From: DASRDZ01 sp035652335
GTDB taxonomy: Bacteria > Chloroflexota > Dormibacteria > Aeolococcales > Aeolococcaceae
Length of the DNA: 64,000 nt
Assembly: GCA_035652335.1 (NCBI GenBank)
Contig: DASRDZ010000014.1
Span: 1-64,000 of the forward strand
Direction of reading: 5' to 3'
Positions 9,543 to 17,545 of this stretch are shown piece after piece. The notes below the pieces were generated by a model. That model saw nothing but the letters and a program-made list of their open reading frames with translations. It did not search any database and had not been told where the DNA came from. Position 1 is the stretch's first letter. The number at the start of each line of letters is the position of its first letter. Both the position numbers and the translations under genes were made by a program.

Positions 9543-10175
9543 CTAGGTCGAGCTGCTGCTCGACGACGACTCGGAGCCGGAGCCGCTCTCGCTGCCGCTC
9601 GACGCCGGCACGTAGGTCACCGTCGACGTCCCGCTGCTCTGCGCCTGGGTGAGCTGCAGCTGCTGGCCCTGGGTGCACTTGTAGGTGACGGTGAGGGTGC
9701 TGGGACCCGGCTGCGGCGTGCCGGCGGGATTGCCGTTCGCATCCAGCTCCTGGTTGGTGAGCGTGCTGCCGGAGTCGAGGGTGACGGTCAGGCTGTTCCC
9801 GCCCGAGCTGGTCAGCTTGCCGCTGCCCTGTCCCGCCTGCTTCACCCCGGCCACCTGGCCGCCTGCGTTGATGGTCAGCGGGGTCGAGCTGGTGTCGTCG
9901 ATGTTGATGGTGCCGTCGGCACCGATGGTGAGCTTCTCGCCGGTGCCACCGGAGGTCTGGGCGGGCTGGCCGTTGACCGTCCCGCTGACGCCGCTCGAGA
10001 CCCAGGTGTTGGCGAGGCAGGAGTCGATCGACGCACTCGAGCCACCGCCGCTCGCCGACGACGAGCCGCCGCTGCCTCCGCTGCTGCTGGTGTTGCTGCT
10101 CGACCCGCAGGCGGCGAGCGCCACGATGCACAGGGTCCCGGCGGCCGTGCCACCGGCGCGCGTCAATAGCGTCAC
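9543..10175 (-). CDS. Ser/Gly/Thr-rich secreted lipoprotein, function unknown
   Basis: 210 residues. The N-terminal signal peptide ends in the lipobox LAACG, so the mature protein is lipid-anchored outside the membrane. A Ser/Gly-rich spacer of about 25 residues comes next, followed by a probable beta-sheet domain with two Cys (SCLANTW and YKCTQG) that could form a disulfide, and a C-terminal Ser/Glu-rich tail. GTG start preceded by the strong Shine-Dalgarno AAGGAGGA. I do not recognise a family; the domain looks like a small beta-barrel reporting residual content (NGTINIDD-like repeats). Single-gene unit ending at the shared hairpin. Confidence 0.7.
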   Translation of the reverse strand: MTLLTRAGGTAAGTLCIVALAACGSSSNTSSSGGSGGSSSASGGGSSASIDSCLANTWVSSGVSGTVNGQPAQTSGGTGEKLTIGADGTINIDDTSSTPLTINAGGQVAGVKQAGQGSGKLTSSGGNSLTVTLDSGSTLTNQELDANGNPAGTPQPGPSTLTVTYKCTQGQQLQLTQAQSSGTSTVTYVPASSGSESGSGSESSSSSSST

Positions 10176-10256
10176 GATGAAATCCTCCTTGGGGGGCGCG
10201 GCGCGCGATCGGGCGGCCGGAAGGACGTACCGGGACCGACGGTACCGGGGTGGGGC

Positions 10257-11189
10257 TCAGCCGTGCAACGTCGCCTGCTGGGGGCGCTGGAGGACGAGGA
10301 TGTTCTGGTGGACGATGTTGGGCACGTACCCGGACGGGTAGCCGTAGGGCCGGACGCGCGCCCCCGTCCCGTACCAGATCTTGACGCCCTTGAGCACGAA
10401 GCCCGCGCGTTCGAAGCGCTTCGCCAGCTCCGCGGTGGCGAACACGTAGCGGCCCTGCTGATACGAGTCGCGGATGATCACCGCGCAGTAGCCGCCCGGC
10501 CGCAGCACCGGCAGCAGCCGCGTCGCGACGTCGCCCATGGCGTCGAAGAAGGCGTCGAAGGAGTCGAGGTTGCGCAGGTCGTCGTCGCTGTCGCCGAAGG
10601 ACTCGAAGTCGGTGCGACGCGCCTGCAGGTCGTAGCGTCCGTCGCACATCGTCTTGTCGAGGGCGATGGAGTACGGCGGGTCGGTGGCGATGCAGTCGAA
10701 GACGCGCCCCTCGGCCGCGAAGGCGTCCAGCACCGCGCGGCAGTCGCCCTCGATCATCTCCTGCTGGTCGAGGTTCTCGCGGGCGCAGACCTCGCGATAC
10801 ACGGCGATCCAGTCGGGGTTGATCTCGATGCCCGTCGCCGCGCGAGGCGAGGGCTCGCAGATCGACGCGCCGAGCAGCGTGCCGCCCACGCCCGCGAAGG
10901 GATCGAGAACGGTGCCGCCGGGTCGGGTGAAGAACTCGACGAGGTGGCGCATCAGGTACGGCGGCTTGTTGGCGCCGTGGCGGCGGCGCAGGTCCTGGCC
11001 GAGGTGTGCCGGGTACGAGGTGCGCAGCACCGTCTTGGTGAAGTACAGCCACTCGTTGCCGCTCAGCGCGTTGAGCCGGTTGCGGGGATGCGGCACCGCG
11101 CGCTCGTAGTCGCGGCCCCCGTCGTCGCCGTCGGCCGCCTCGTCGTCGGGGTCCAGCCAGGCGAGCGCGTCGCCGTCGACCGAGGACAT
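10257..11189 (-). CDS. Solitary DNA N-4/N-6 amino-methyltransferase
   Basis: A 310-residue SAM-dependent methyltransferase. Motif X-like NKPPYLM precedes motif I DPFAGVGG (residues 96-103), then motif II GIEINPDW (120-127) and catalytic motif IV TDPPYSIAL beginning near 169. This X-I-IV order is gamma-like. The protein has no obvious DNA target-recognition domain beyond about 60 residues between IV and the FDAFFDAMG helix. The DPPY tetrad predicts methylation of an exocyclic amino group in DNA; an RNA substrate cannot be excluded. No restriction enzyme gene is adjacent, so a regulatory or housekeeping mark is more likely. The start (MSSVDG) is fixed by TATCCT 8 nt upstream; an acidic N-terminal stretch follows. 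Confidence 0.75.
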   Translation of the reverse strand: MSSVDGDALAWLDPDDEAADGDDGGRDYERAVPHPRNRLNALSGNEWLYFTKTVLRTSYPAHLGQDLRRRHGANKPPYLMRHLVEFFTRPGGTVLDPFAGVGGTLLGASICEPSPRAATGIEINPDWIAVYREVCARENLDQQEMIEGDCRAVLDAFAAEGRVFDCIATDPPYSIALDKTMCDGRYDLQARRTDFESFGDSDDDLRNLDSFDAFFDAMGDVATRLLPVLRPGGYCAVIIRDSYQQGRYVFATAELAKRFERAGFVLKGVKIWYGTGARVRPYGYPSGYVPNIVHQNILVLQRPQQATLHG

Positions 11190-11197
11190 CGTGGCGC

Positions 11198-11203
11198 AGG
11201 ATA
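11198..11203 (-). promoter_or_regulatory. -10-like element TATCCT before the methyltransferase gene
   Basis: TATCCT on the minus strand ends 8 nt before the ATG. It is part of a divergent promoter with the element at 11241. Confidence 0.5.
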
Positions 11204-11240
11204 CGTCCCGAGCGGTCGGAGCGCCCACGGTCCGCGGCTC

Positions 11241-11246
11241 TACACT
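11241..11246 (+). promoter_or_regulatory. -10-like element TACACT before the ACT-domain gene
   Basis: TACACT ends 7 nt before the ATG of the ACT-domain gene. Confidence 0.5.
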
Positions 11247-11253
11247 GCCCGCC

Positions 11254-11691
11254 ATGCCCATGTTCGAGTCGCTGCAGAAGCTCTTCGCGGCCACCCGGGT
11301 GCGGCGCGAGGAGGTTCCTTACGTGGTCTGCCGGCTGCAGCCCGGCACCCCGCTGGAGAAGGTGGTGCAGCTGCAGCCGCCGCCACTCTGCATCACCGTC
11401 GAGCCCGACGGGGCGACGGTCTTCCTCCCCGAGGCGGAGCTGCCCACCCTGCAGAGCGCCGTCAGCGTCGCCGAGCACGACGGGCCGTGGACGGTCTTCG
11501 GCCTCTACGCGCCCTTCGACTTCGGGGTCACGGGCTACCTCGCCCAGGTCTGTGAGGCGCTGGCGGCGCGCAGCATCCCGGTGCTCTCGCTGGCCACCTA
11601 CCGCCGCGACTTCATCCTCGTCCCCGGCGCGCGCAGCGAGGAGGCGCAGGCCGCGCTCGACGAGCTGGTGCTGGGGCACCCGGCGTCGTGA
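11254..11691 (+). CDS. ACT-domain protein (CASTOR-like ACT)
   Basis: 145 residues. The C-terminal half (FGLYAPFDFGVTGYL, then RSIPVLSLATYRRDFILVP) matches the amino-acid-sensing ACT fold of the CASTOR/ACT_7 type found in stand-alone bacterial proteins. The N-terminal half is probably a degenerate second ACT module. It likely binds a small ligand, possibly an amino acid; no enzyme domain is attached. Translationally coupled (GTGA overlap of 4 bp) to the following DinB-like gene. Confidence 0.65.
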   Translation: MPMFESLQKLFAATRVRREEVPYVVCRLQPGTPLEKVVQLQPPPLCITVEPDGATVFLPEAELPTLQSAVSVAEHDGPWTVFGLYAPFDFGVTGYLAQVCEALAARSIPVLSLATYRRDFILVPGARSEEAQAALDELVLGHPAS

Positions 11692-12239
11692 GCGACACCC
11701 TGGTCCTCCTGGAGCGCGCCCTCGACCAGACGGGCGGCCTGGTCGCCGCAGTCACCCCCGAGCAGCGGCACGCCCCGACGCCCTGCAGCGGCTGGGACGT
11801 CAGCGACCTGGTCGGCCACGTCGTGTACGGGCTCGACAACTTCACCGCCTCCGCCCGCGGCGAGAAGCCCGAGTGGGGCCGGCCGCGCCCGCCCGTCGAG
11901 GGCGATTGGAGCGCCGCCTTCCGCACCAGGGCGGCCGCCCTCCTCGACGCCTGGCGCAGCGCGCCGGAGGACCGCCGTCCCCAGGCCGAGCTGCAGATCA
12001 CCGAGCAGGCGGTGCACAGCTGGGACCTCGCCCGCGCCACGGGGCACCCCGCCGCCGAGCTCGACGCGGAGGTGGGTGAGCAGGCGCTGCGCCACGGCCG
12101 GGCCATGCTCAAGCCCGAGTACCGCGGCGCGGGCGGCAACAACGCCTTCGGCGACGAGGTGCCCGTCCCCGACGACGCGCCCCTCTACGATCGGCTGGCC
12201 GGGTGGTTCGGCCGCGACCCCGCCTGGCAGCCGGGCTAG
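11688..12239 (+). CDS. TIGR03086-type metal-binding (DinB/mycothiol superfamily) protein
   Basis: 183 residues with the family signatures TPCSGWDVSDLVGH (metal His) and AVHSWDLARATG, typical of the TIGR03086 family whose exact reaction is unknown. The absence of a membrane segment indicates a cytoplasmic protein. It overlaps the ACT-domain gene by 4 bp and its stop overlaps the convergent phosphatase gene stop by 4 bp, so transcription units abut here. Distinct from the maleylpyruvate isomerase-like protein near 7.5 kb but of the same fold. Confidence 0.75.
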   Translation: MSDTLVLLERALDQTGGLVAAVTPEQRHAPTPCSGWDVSDLVGHVVYGLDNFTASARGEKPEWGRPRPPVEGDWSAAFRTRAAALLDAWRSAPEDRRPQAELQITEQAVHSWDLARATGHPAAELDAEVGEQALRHGRAMLKPEYRGAGGNNAFGDEVPVPDDAPLYDRLAGWFGRDPAWQPG

Positions 12240-13123
12240 GCGAGCCCCAGCCGCTCCAGCACCGCCGCCACGCCGGCCTCGGCGGGCCCGCCACACACCG
12301 CGTCGGCGATTCCCAGCAGCTCTGGCGGCGCGCCCGCGACGGCGACGGCGTACCCCGCCGCCTCCAGCATGTCGGCGTCGTTCGGCGCGTCGCCGACGGC
12401 CACCGAGTCGCGGAGGTCCACCCCCAGCCGCTCGCAGAGACGGCGCAGCGCGTTGCCCTTGCCCGCACGCCGGTCGGTGACCTCGACGAACTGCGGCAGC
12501 GAGCGCTTCACCCGCGCGGTGGCGTCGAGCGCCCGGTGCAGCGCCTGCTCGCACTCGTCGACCCCGGGCGAGCCGTCGACGACGCAGACGAACTTGGTGC
12601 TGCCCCGCTGCAGCCGGGCTTCGAGGTCGTCGACGAAGGTGATGGGGACGTCGGCGATCTGCGCGTAGAGGTGCGCCTCGGGCCGGTCCTCCTCGCAGAG
12701 GAGCTGCTCGTCCTGGTACGCCTGGCGATGCCAGCCGCCGTCGCGCGCGACGCGCAGCGCGTGCAGCGCGACGTCCGGTTGCAGCCCGTCCTCGAAGAGG
12801 AGCTCACCGAGCGGAACCCCGTCGACGAGCGGGTCGCCCTCGCGGGGCATGGCGCGCACCACCGCTCCCTGGTAGCAGACGAGCGGCGCGGTGACCTGCA
12901 GCTCGCGCGCCCAGGGAAGCGCGGAACGGTACATCCGGCCGGAGGCGATGACGACGGTGGCGCCCGAGCGCACCGCGGCGCGCACCGCGTCGCGGGTGCG
13001 CGGGTGCAGCGACTGGTCGCGCAGGTCGAGGCAGGTGCCGTCGAGGTCGAGCAGCACGATGCGCGGACGGGACGCGGGCAGCGGCGCGACCGCGATCGGC
13101 GGTGGGACGCGCTCGCCGCTCAC
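12236..13123 (-). CDS. Cof-type HAD-superfamily phosphatase
   Basis: 295 residues. HAD motif I LLDLDGTCLD lies near residue 23, motif II is VIASGRMY, motif III uses the Lys in RAGKGNAL, and motif IV is VAVGDAPNDADML. The C2B cap between motifs II and III and the total length match sugar-phosphate or nucleotide phosphatases of the Cof/YidA type. The GTG start overlaps the stop of the upstream 2-hydroxyacid dehydrogenase gene by 4 bp, so the two form an operon. Substrate not predictable. Confidence 0.85.
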   Translation of the reverse strand: MSGERVPPPIAVAPLPASRPRIVLLDLDGTCLDLRDQSLHPRTRDAVRAAVRSGATVVIASGRMYRSALPWARELQVTAPLVCYQGAVVRAMPREGDPLVDGVPLGELLFEDGLQPDVALHALRVARDGGWHRQAYQDEQLLCEEDRPEAHLYAQIADVPITFVDDLEARLQRGSTKFVCVVDGSPGVDECEQALHRALDATARVKRSLPQFVEVTDRRAGKGNALRRLCERLGVDLRDSVAVGDAPNDADMLEAAGYAVAVAGAPPELLGIADAVCGGPAEAGVAAVLERLGLA

Positions 13124-14118
13124 GACGCCGGCGCCGGCTTCGTCGCCGCCCAGGCGTCCGGGTTGAGGCACGTCGGCGGCAGCTCGCCGTCCAGCGCCGC
13201 CAGCACGTTCTCCGCGCACAGCCGCGCCATCGCCGCGCGCGTCTTCACCGTGGCGCTGCCGAGATGCGGTGCCAGCACTGCGTTGCGACATTCGGCCAAT
13301 CCTGGCGACATCTCGGGCTCGCGCTCGTACACGTCGAGCCCCGCGGCGGCGATCCAGCCCTCGCGGAGCGCGCGCACCAGGGCGGCCTCGTCGACGACGG
13401 GTCCGCGCGAGGTGTTGACCAGCACCGACGTCGGCTTCATGCGCCGCAGCACGTCCTCGCCGACGAGATGCCGGGTCTGCGCGGTGAGCGGGGTGTGCAG
13501 CGAGATGACGTCGGCCTCGCGCACCGCGGTGTCGAAGTCGACGCGGCGCACGCGCCCGGCCAGCGCGGGGTCGACGGGCACGTCGCCGTCCTCGACGTAG
13601 AGGACCTGCATGTCGAAGGCGAGCGCGCGCCGCGCCACCGCCTGGCCGATGCGCCCGAAGCCGACCAGGGCCAGGGTGGCGCCGTTGAGGTCGAGGCCGA
13701 GCAGGTACTCCGGCTCCCAGCCCGCGTAGCGCCCTTCGCGCATCTCGCGGTCGCCCTCGCAGAGGCGGCGCGCGGCGGCCAGCATCAGGCCCACGGCGCA
13801 GTCGGCGGTGGCGTCGGTCAGCACCCCCGGCGTGTTGGTCACCACGATGCCGCGCTCGGTGGCGGCGGGCACGTCGATGTTGTCGAAGCCGACCGCGTAG
13901 TTGCAGACGGCGCGCAGCCGCGGCAGTGCGGCGTCCATGACGCCGGCGTCGACGCGGTCGCGGAGCTGCGGAGCGAGGACGTCGACGCCGTGGCGCAGAC
14001 GTTCGGCGAGGTCGGCGGACGGGACGATCGAGCCGACCACGTCCAGCTGCGCCCGCGCCGACACCATCGCCGCGAACGGGTCCGGCAGCGGCAGCGTGCA
14101 GAGGACTCGGGCTGTCAC
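13120..14118 (-). CDS. D-isomer-specific 2-hydroxyacid dehydrogenase (glyoxylate/hydroxypyruvate reductase type)
   Basis: 332 residues. NAD-binding motif GFGRIGQAVA near the centre; catalytic Arg in NTSRGPVVDE, Glu in GLDVYEREPE and His in APHLGSAT. These features match GyaR/GhrB-like reductases acting on glyoxylate, hydroxypyruvate or related acids; phosphoglycerate dehydrogenase is less likely because there is no C-terminal ACT domain. The GTG start is placed by TACGAT 8 nt upstream. It leads a two-gene operon with a Cof phosphatase, which could fit serine, glycerate or sugar-acid metabolism. Confidence 0.85.
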   Translation of the reverse strand: MTARVLCTLPLPDPFAAMVSARAQLDVVGSIVPSADLAERLRHGVDVLAPQLRDRVDAGVMDAALPRLRAVCNYAVGFDNIDVPAATERGIVVTNTPGVLTDATADCAVGLMLAAARRLCEGDREMREGRYAGWEPEYLLGLDLNGATLALVGFGRIGQAVARRALAFDMQVLYVEDGDVPVDPALAGRVRRVDFDTAVREADVISLHTPLTAQTRHLVGEDVLRRMKPTSVLVNTSRGPVVDEAALVRALREGWIAAAGLDVYEREPEMSPGLAECRNAVLAPHLGSATVKTRAAMARLCAENVLAALDGELPPTCLNPDAWAATKPAPAS

Positions 14119-14126
14119 GACTGCGC

Positions 14127-14132
14127 ATCGTA
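14127..14132 (-). promoter_or_regulatory. -10-like element TACGAT before the 2-hydroxyacid dehydrogenase gene
   Basis: TACGAT on the minus strand ends 8 nt before the GTG. Confidence 0.45.
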
Positions 14133-14159
14133 GCGACGGCGCAACCACGGGCGCGTGGT

Positions 14160-15431
14160 ATGCTCGTCGGCGTCTTGCGATCTCGTTCACGTCTCCGGCC
14201 GGGGCTCCGGCCGTACGTCGCAAGCCCGCCTCCCGCCCCCTTGCGAGCGGCGGAGGAGGCGGCTGCGACAGCCGAAACCCTGCCCACCGTCACGTTCGAT
14301 GAGCTCGGCCTGTCCGCGCCCGTCCTCGAGGCGGTGCGCCAGATGGGCTTCCTCACCGCCACGCCGATCCAGGCGCAGGCGATCCCCCCGGCGATGGCCG
14401 GCCGCGACGTCATCGGCCAGGCCCACACCGGCAGCGGCAAGACCGCCGCCTTCGGCATCCCCATGGTGGAGCGGCTCGACCCCCAGGGTCCCGCCGTCCA
14501 GGGCCTCGTGCTCTGCCCCACCCGCGAGCTCGCCCTGCAGGTGCAGGAGGAGCTGACCCGGATCGGCGCCCCGCGCGGCATCCGGTCGGTGTCGATCTAC
14601 GGCGGCGACTCCTACAAGCGCCAGTTCGCGGCGCTCAAGGAGAACCCGCACATCGTCGTGGCCACCCCCGGCCGCCTGCTCGACCACACCGGCCGCCGCT
14701 CGCTGCGCCTCGACGGGGTGCGCATCGCCGTCCTCGACGAGGCCGACCGCATGCTGGACATGGGCTTCGCGCCCGACGTCGAGCGCATCCTCAAGCAGGT
14801 CCCCCAGCGCCGCCAGACGCTGCTCTTCAGCGCCACCGTCCCCGAGTGGGTGCACCGCCTCGCCCAGCGCTACATGAGCGACCCCGTGTCGGTGTCCTTC
14901 AGCGTCCGGCCCGAGGTGGCGCCCAACGTCCGCCAGATCTACATCCAGACGACGTGGGCGGACAAGCTGGACGTGCTCGCCCGCATCCTCGACCAGCCCG
15001 ACGTCTCGATGGCGCTGATCTTCGTCGAGACCAAGCGCAACGCCGACATCCTCCAGGTGCAGCTCTCCCGCCGCGGCTACGAGGTGGCCCACCTCCACGG
15101 CGACCTCTCGCAGCGCGACCGCGACCGCGCCATGGCGAAGTTCAAGGAAGCGCACGTCAAGTACCTCATCGCCACCAACGTCGCCTCGCGCGGGCTCGAC
15201 ATCGACGACATCTCCCACGTCATCAACTACGACGTCCCCCTCTCGCCCGAGGAGTACCTGCACCGGGTGGGCCGCACCGCCCGCGCCGGGCGCGACGGCG
15301 TGGCGGTGACCCTGATCACCCCCAGCGAGATCCTCAAGCTGCGCGACGTGGAGCGGATGGCCAGGACGCACATCGAGCCGTCCTCGCTCGACGCCTTCCC
15401 GGTGGTCGTGGAGCAGCGCGCCACCGCCTGA
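14160..15431 (+). CDS. DEAD-box ATP-dependent RNA helicase
   Basis: RNA-unwinding helicase with the full motif set: Q-motif region (PTVTFDELGL, TPIQAQAIP), motif I AHTGSGKT, Ia PTRELALQ, II VLDEADRML, III FSATVP, IV LIFVETKRN, V ATNVASRGLDI and VI HRVGRTARAGR. It ends soon after the second RecA domain, so there is no RNA-binding tail as in CsdA/DbpA. The start is uncertain. ATG at 14160 overlaps a -10-like TATGCT; an in-frame TTG at 14175 sits 11 nt after that hexamer and would suit the local leaderless pattern. The first 45 residues are low-complexity Arg/Ala/Pro. Confidence 0.88.
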   Translation: MLVGVLRSRSRLRPGLRPYVASPPPAPLRAAEEAAATAETLPTVTFDELGLSAPVLEAVRQMGFLTATPIQAQAIPPAMAGRDVIGQAHTGSGKTAAFGIPMVERLDPQGPAVQGLVLCPTRELALQVQEELTRIGAPRGIRSVSIYGGDSYKRQFAALKENPHIVVATPGRLLDHTGRRSLRLDGVRIAVLDEADRMLDMGFAPDVERILKQVPQRRQTLLFSATVPEWVHRLAQRYMSDPVSVSFSVRPEVAPNVRQIYIQTTWADKLDVLARILDQPDVSMALIFVETKRNADILQVQLSRRGYEVAHLHGDLSQRDRDRAMAKFKEAHVKYLIATNVASRGLDIDDISHVINYDVPLSPEEYLHRVGRTARAGRDGVAVTLITPSEILKLRDVERMARTHIEPSSLDAFPVVVEQRATA

Positions 15432-15442
15432 GACCGGCAGAT

Positions 15443-15459
15443 GCGGGCCCCCGGCCCGC
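15443..15459 (+). terminator. 7-bp perfect hairpin after the helicase gene
   Basis: GCGGGCC and GGCCCGC pair around a CCC loop, 11 bp after the helicase stop. No U-tract. Possible terminator separating the helicase from the kinase gene. Confidence 0.4.
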
Positions 15460-15530
15460 TCGGTCCCCCGGGCGCGGGCCGCTCCAGCCGCCACAATCGA
15501 ATCGCGACTGGCAGTTCGCCCGAACCTGAG

Positions 15531-15536
15531 TATCCT
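15531..15536 (+). promoter_or_regulatory. -10-like element TATCCT before the membrane kinase gene
   Basis: TATCCT ends 10 nt before the ATG. Confidence 0.45.
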
Positions 15537-15546
15537 TGCCCCTGCC

Positions 15547-16755
15547 ATGCAGGAGGGCATGCTGACGGGAAGGGTCGTGCCTGGGGACGCCGGTGAGGCC
15601 GCGGGGATCGCGGCGCCGGCCCGCAAGCACCGTCGCTTTCGCGTGCCCTCGCGGGGGACCCTGGCGGCGCGCCTGGCGCTCGGGGTCACCCCCTCGGCGC
15701 TGGCCGTGGCCATCCTCGCCTGCGTCGACCACTTCGTCGCGCCGGTCTCGGCGGTCGCGGCGCCGCTGCTCGTCGCCGTGGTCATCGGAGCCTTCCTGGC
15801 CGGCACGCGCGCCGGCATCGCCGCCGTCCTGCCCGGCTCGGGCTACCTGGCGGTGCACGCGTCGAGCTCCCTCTGGCCGCTGCGCTACAGCACCGACGGG
15901 GCGGAGCAGGTGCTCACCTTCATCCCCTGCGCGCTGGCGGCGGCGCTGATCGTCGGCCTGCTGCAGCACCGCGTCCTGGAGCGCGTCGTCCGCGAGCGCG
16001 AGCACGGCGAGCGGATGGCCAGCCTGGAGCGGGTCAAGTCGCAATTCCTCAACGTCGCCTCCCACGAGCTGCGCGGACCGCTGGGCGTGGTCAGCGGCTA
16101 CGCCTCGATGGTCCAGGACGGCTCCTTCGGAACGCTCGACTCCGTCGACATGCGGCGCGTCGCGCCCGTGCTCCTGCAGAAGGTCGGCGAGATGAACACG
16201 CTGGTCAACGAGATGCTCGACACCGCGCGGCTCGAGGAGTCGCGCCTGACGCTCTCGCTCTCCACCGTCGACATCGGCGAGGTCATGCAGCGCGCCGTCG
16301 ACGCGGTGACCCCCCTGGCCACCGAGCGCCACGAGATCCTCTACACCCCGCCGCGCGAGCCGGTGCGCGTCATCGCCGACCCGGTGCGCATCGGCATCGT
16401 GGTCACCAACCTGCTGCAGAACGCCGTGAAGTACTCGCCGGAGGGCGGCGTGGTGCAGTGCTTCGTGAGCGTCGACGACGACGAGGAGCAGGCCGTGGTG
16501 TCGGTGTGGGACCACGGCCTGGGCATCGCCGAGGCCGACCTGCCACGTCTCTTCTCCCGCTTCGGACGGCTGGTCACCCGCGAGAACTCGAACATCCCGG
16601 GGACCGGCCTCGGCCTCTACCTGGCGCGCGAGCTGGCCAGGCTGCACGGGGGCGACATCACCGTCCGCTCCGCGGCGGGCTCGGGGAGCGCCTTCACCCT
16701 GGTGCTGCCGCTGCAGGGTCCGCCGCCCAGGAAGGAGGGGCAGGCGGCGCAGTAG
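15547..16755 (+). CDS. Membrane sensor histidine kinase with DUF4118-like N-terminus
   Basis: 402 residues. About 30 cytoplasmic residues are followed by three to four closely spaced hydrophobic helices (roughly residues 40-140), as in DUF4118/KdpD-type sensors, with almost no extracytoplasmic loop. A short charged linker leads to HisKA with the acceptor His at residue 173 (SHELRGPLG) and an intact HATPase domain (NLLQNAVKYSPEGG, DHGLGI, FSRFGR, GTGLGLYLA). The active-site motifs are complete. No response regulator is adjacent. The stop TAG is also the first half of the -10-like element of the next gene. Confidence 0.88.
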   Translation: MQEGMLTGRVVPGDAGEAAGIAAPARKHRRFRVPSRGTLAARLALGVTPSALAVAILACVDHFVAPVSAVAAPLLVAVVIGAFLAGTRAGIAAVLPGSGYLAVHASSSLWPLRYSTDGAEQVLTFIPCALAAALIVGLLQHRVLERVVREREHGERMASLERVKSQFLNVASHELRGPLGVVSGYASMVQDGSFGTLDSVDMRRVAPVLLQKVGEMNTLVNEMLDTARLEESRLTLSLSTVDIGEVMQRAVDAVTPLATERHEILYTPPREPVRVIADPVRIGIVVTNLLQNAVKYSPEGGVVQCFVSVDDDEEQAVVSVWDHGLGIAEADLPRLFSRFGRLVTRENSNIPGTGLGLYLARELARLHGGDITVRSAAGSGSAFTLVLPLQGPPPRKEGQAAQ

Positions 16756-16758
16756 CAT
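16753..16758 (+). promoter_or_regulatory. -10-like element TAGCAT overlapping the kinase stop codon
   Basis: TAGCAT includes the TAG stop of the kinase gene and ends 7 nt before the GTG of the hydrolase gene. Confidence 0.4.
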
Positions 16759-16765
16759 CGTCCGC

Positions 16766-17545
16766 GTGTCGCTGCCACCGCTGCACGTCCACGACACCGG
16801 CGACGGCCCCGCCCTCCTCTTCCTGCACGCCTTCCCGCTGGAGGGCTCGATGTGGGACCACCAGGTTGCTGCCTTCTCTGGCCGATACCGCTGCCTCCGT
16901 CCCGACGTCTGGGGTTTCGGCTGCTCGCCGCCGCCGGCCGCCGGGTTCAGCCTCGACGACGTCGCCGCGGCGGCCGTCGACGCGCTCGACGCGCGCGGGA
17001 TCGAGACGGCCACCGTCGTCGGGCTGTCGATGGGTGGCTACGCCGCCTTCGCGCTGTGGCGCCGCTTCGCCTCGCGGGTGAACGCGCTCGTGCTCTGCGA
17101 CACCCGCGCGGGCGCCGACGGCGACCAGGCGCGCGCCGACCGGCTGGCCATGGCGGAGTCGGTGCGGCGCGAGGAGAGCGTCGCCGCGGTGGTCGAGACC
17201 TACATGGTGCGGCTGCTGGCGCCGCAGAGCCTGGCCGAGGCGCACATCGCCGACCCCGTCCGCGGGCGCATGTCGCGCGCCACCCCGGCGGGCGTCGCCG
17301 CCGCTCAGGAGGCGATGGCGCAGCGCACCGACTCGACGCCGCTGCTGCCGTCGATCAGCGTGCCCACGCTGGTATTGGTCGGGTCGCAAGACACCACCAC
17401 GCCGCCCGGCGAGGCGGAGCTCATCGCCGCGGGGATCCCCGGCGCGCAGCTGGAGGTGATCGACGGCGCGGGGCACCTCACCAACCTGGAGCGCTGGGAC
17501 GCCTTCAACGCGCGGCTCCGGGCCTTCCTGGACTCAGTGGGCTGA
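16766..17545 (+). CDS. Alpha/beta hydrolase
   Basis: 259 residues with the canonical fold: oxyanion region FLHAFPLEGSMW, nucleophile elbow GLSMGGYAAF (Ser near residue 92), the acid in VLVGSQDTTTPP and His in GAGHLTNLE. Closest in style to 3-oxoadipate enol-lactonase or non-heme haloperoxidase-type esterases; the substrate is unknown. GTG start 10 bp after the kinase gene. Its 3' end overlaps the convergent moeB-like gene by 12 bp. Confidence 0.85.
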   Translation: MSLPPLHVHDTGDGPALLFLHAFPLEGSMWDHQVAAFSGRYRCLRPDVWGFGCSPPPAAGFSLDDVAAAAVDALDARGIETATVVGLSMGGYAAFALWRRFASRVNALVLCDTRAGADGDQARADRLAMAESVRREESVAAVVETYMVRLLAPQSLAEAHIADPVRGRMSRATPAGVAAAQEAMAQRTDSTPLLPSISVPTLVLVGSQDTTTPPGEAELIAAGIPGAQLEVIDGAGHLTNLERWDAFNARLRAFLDSVG

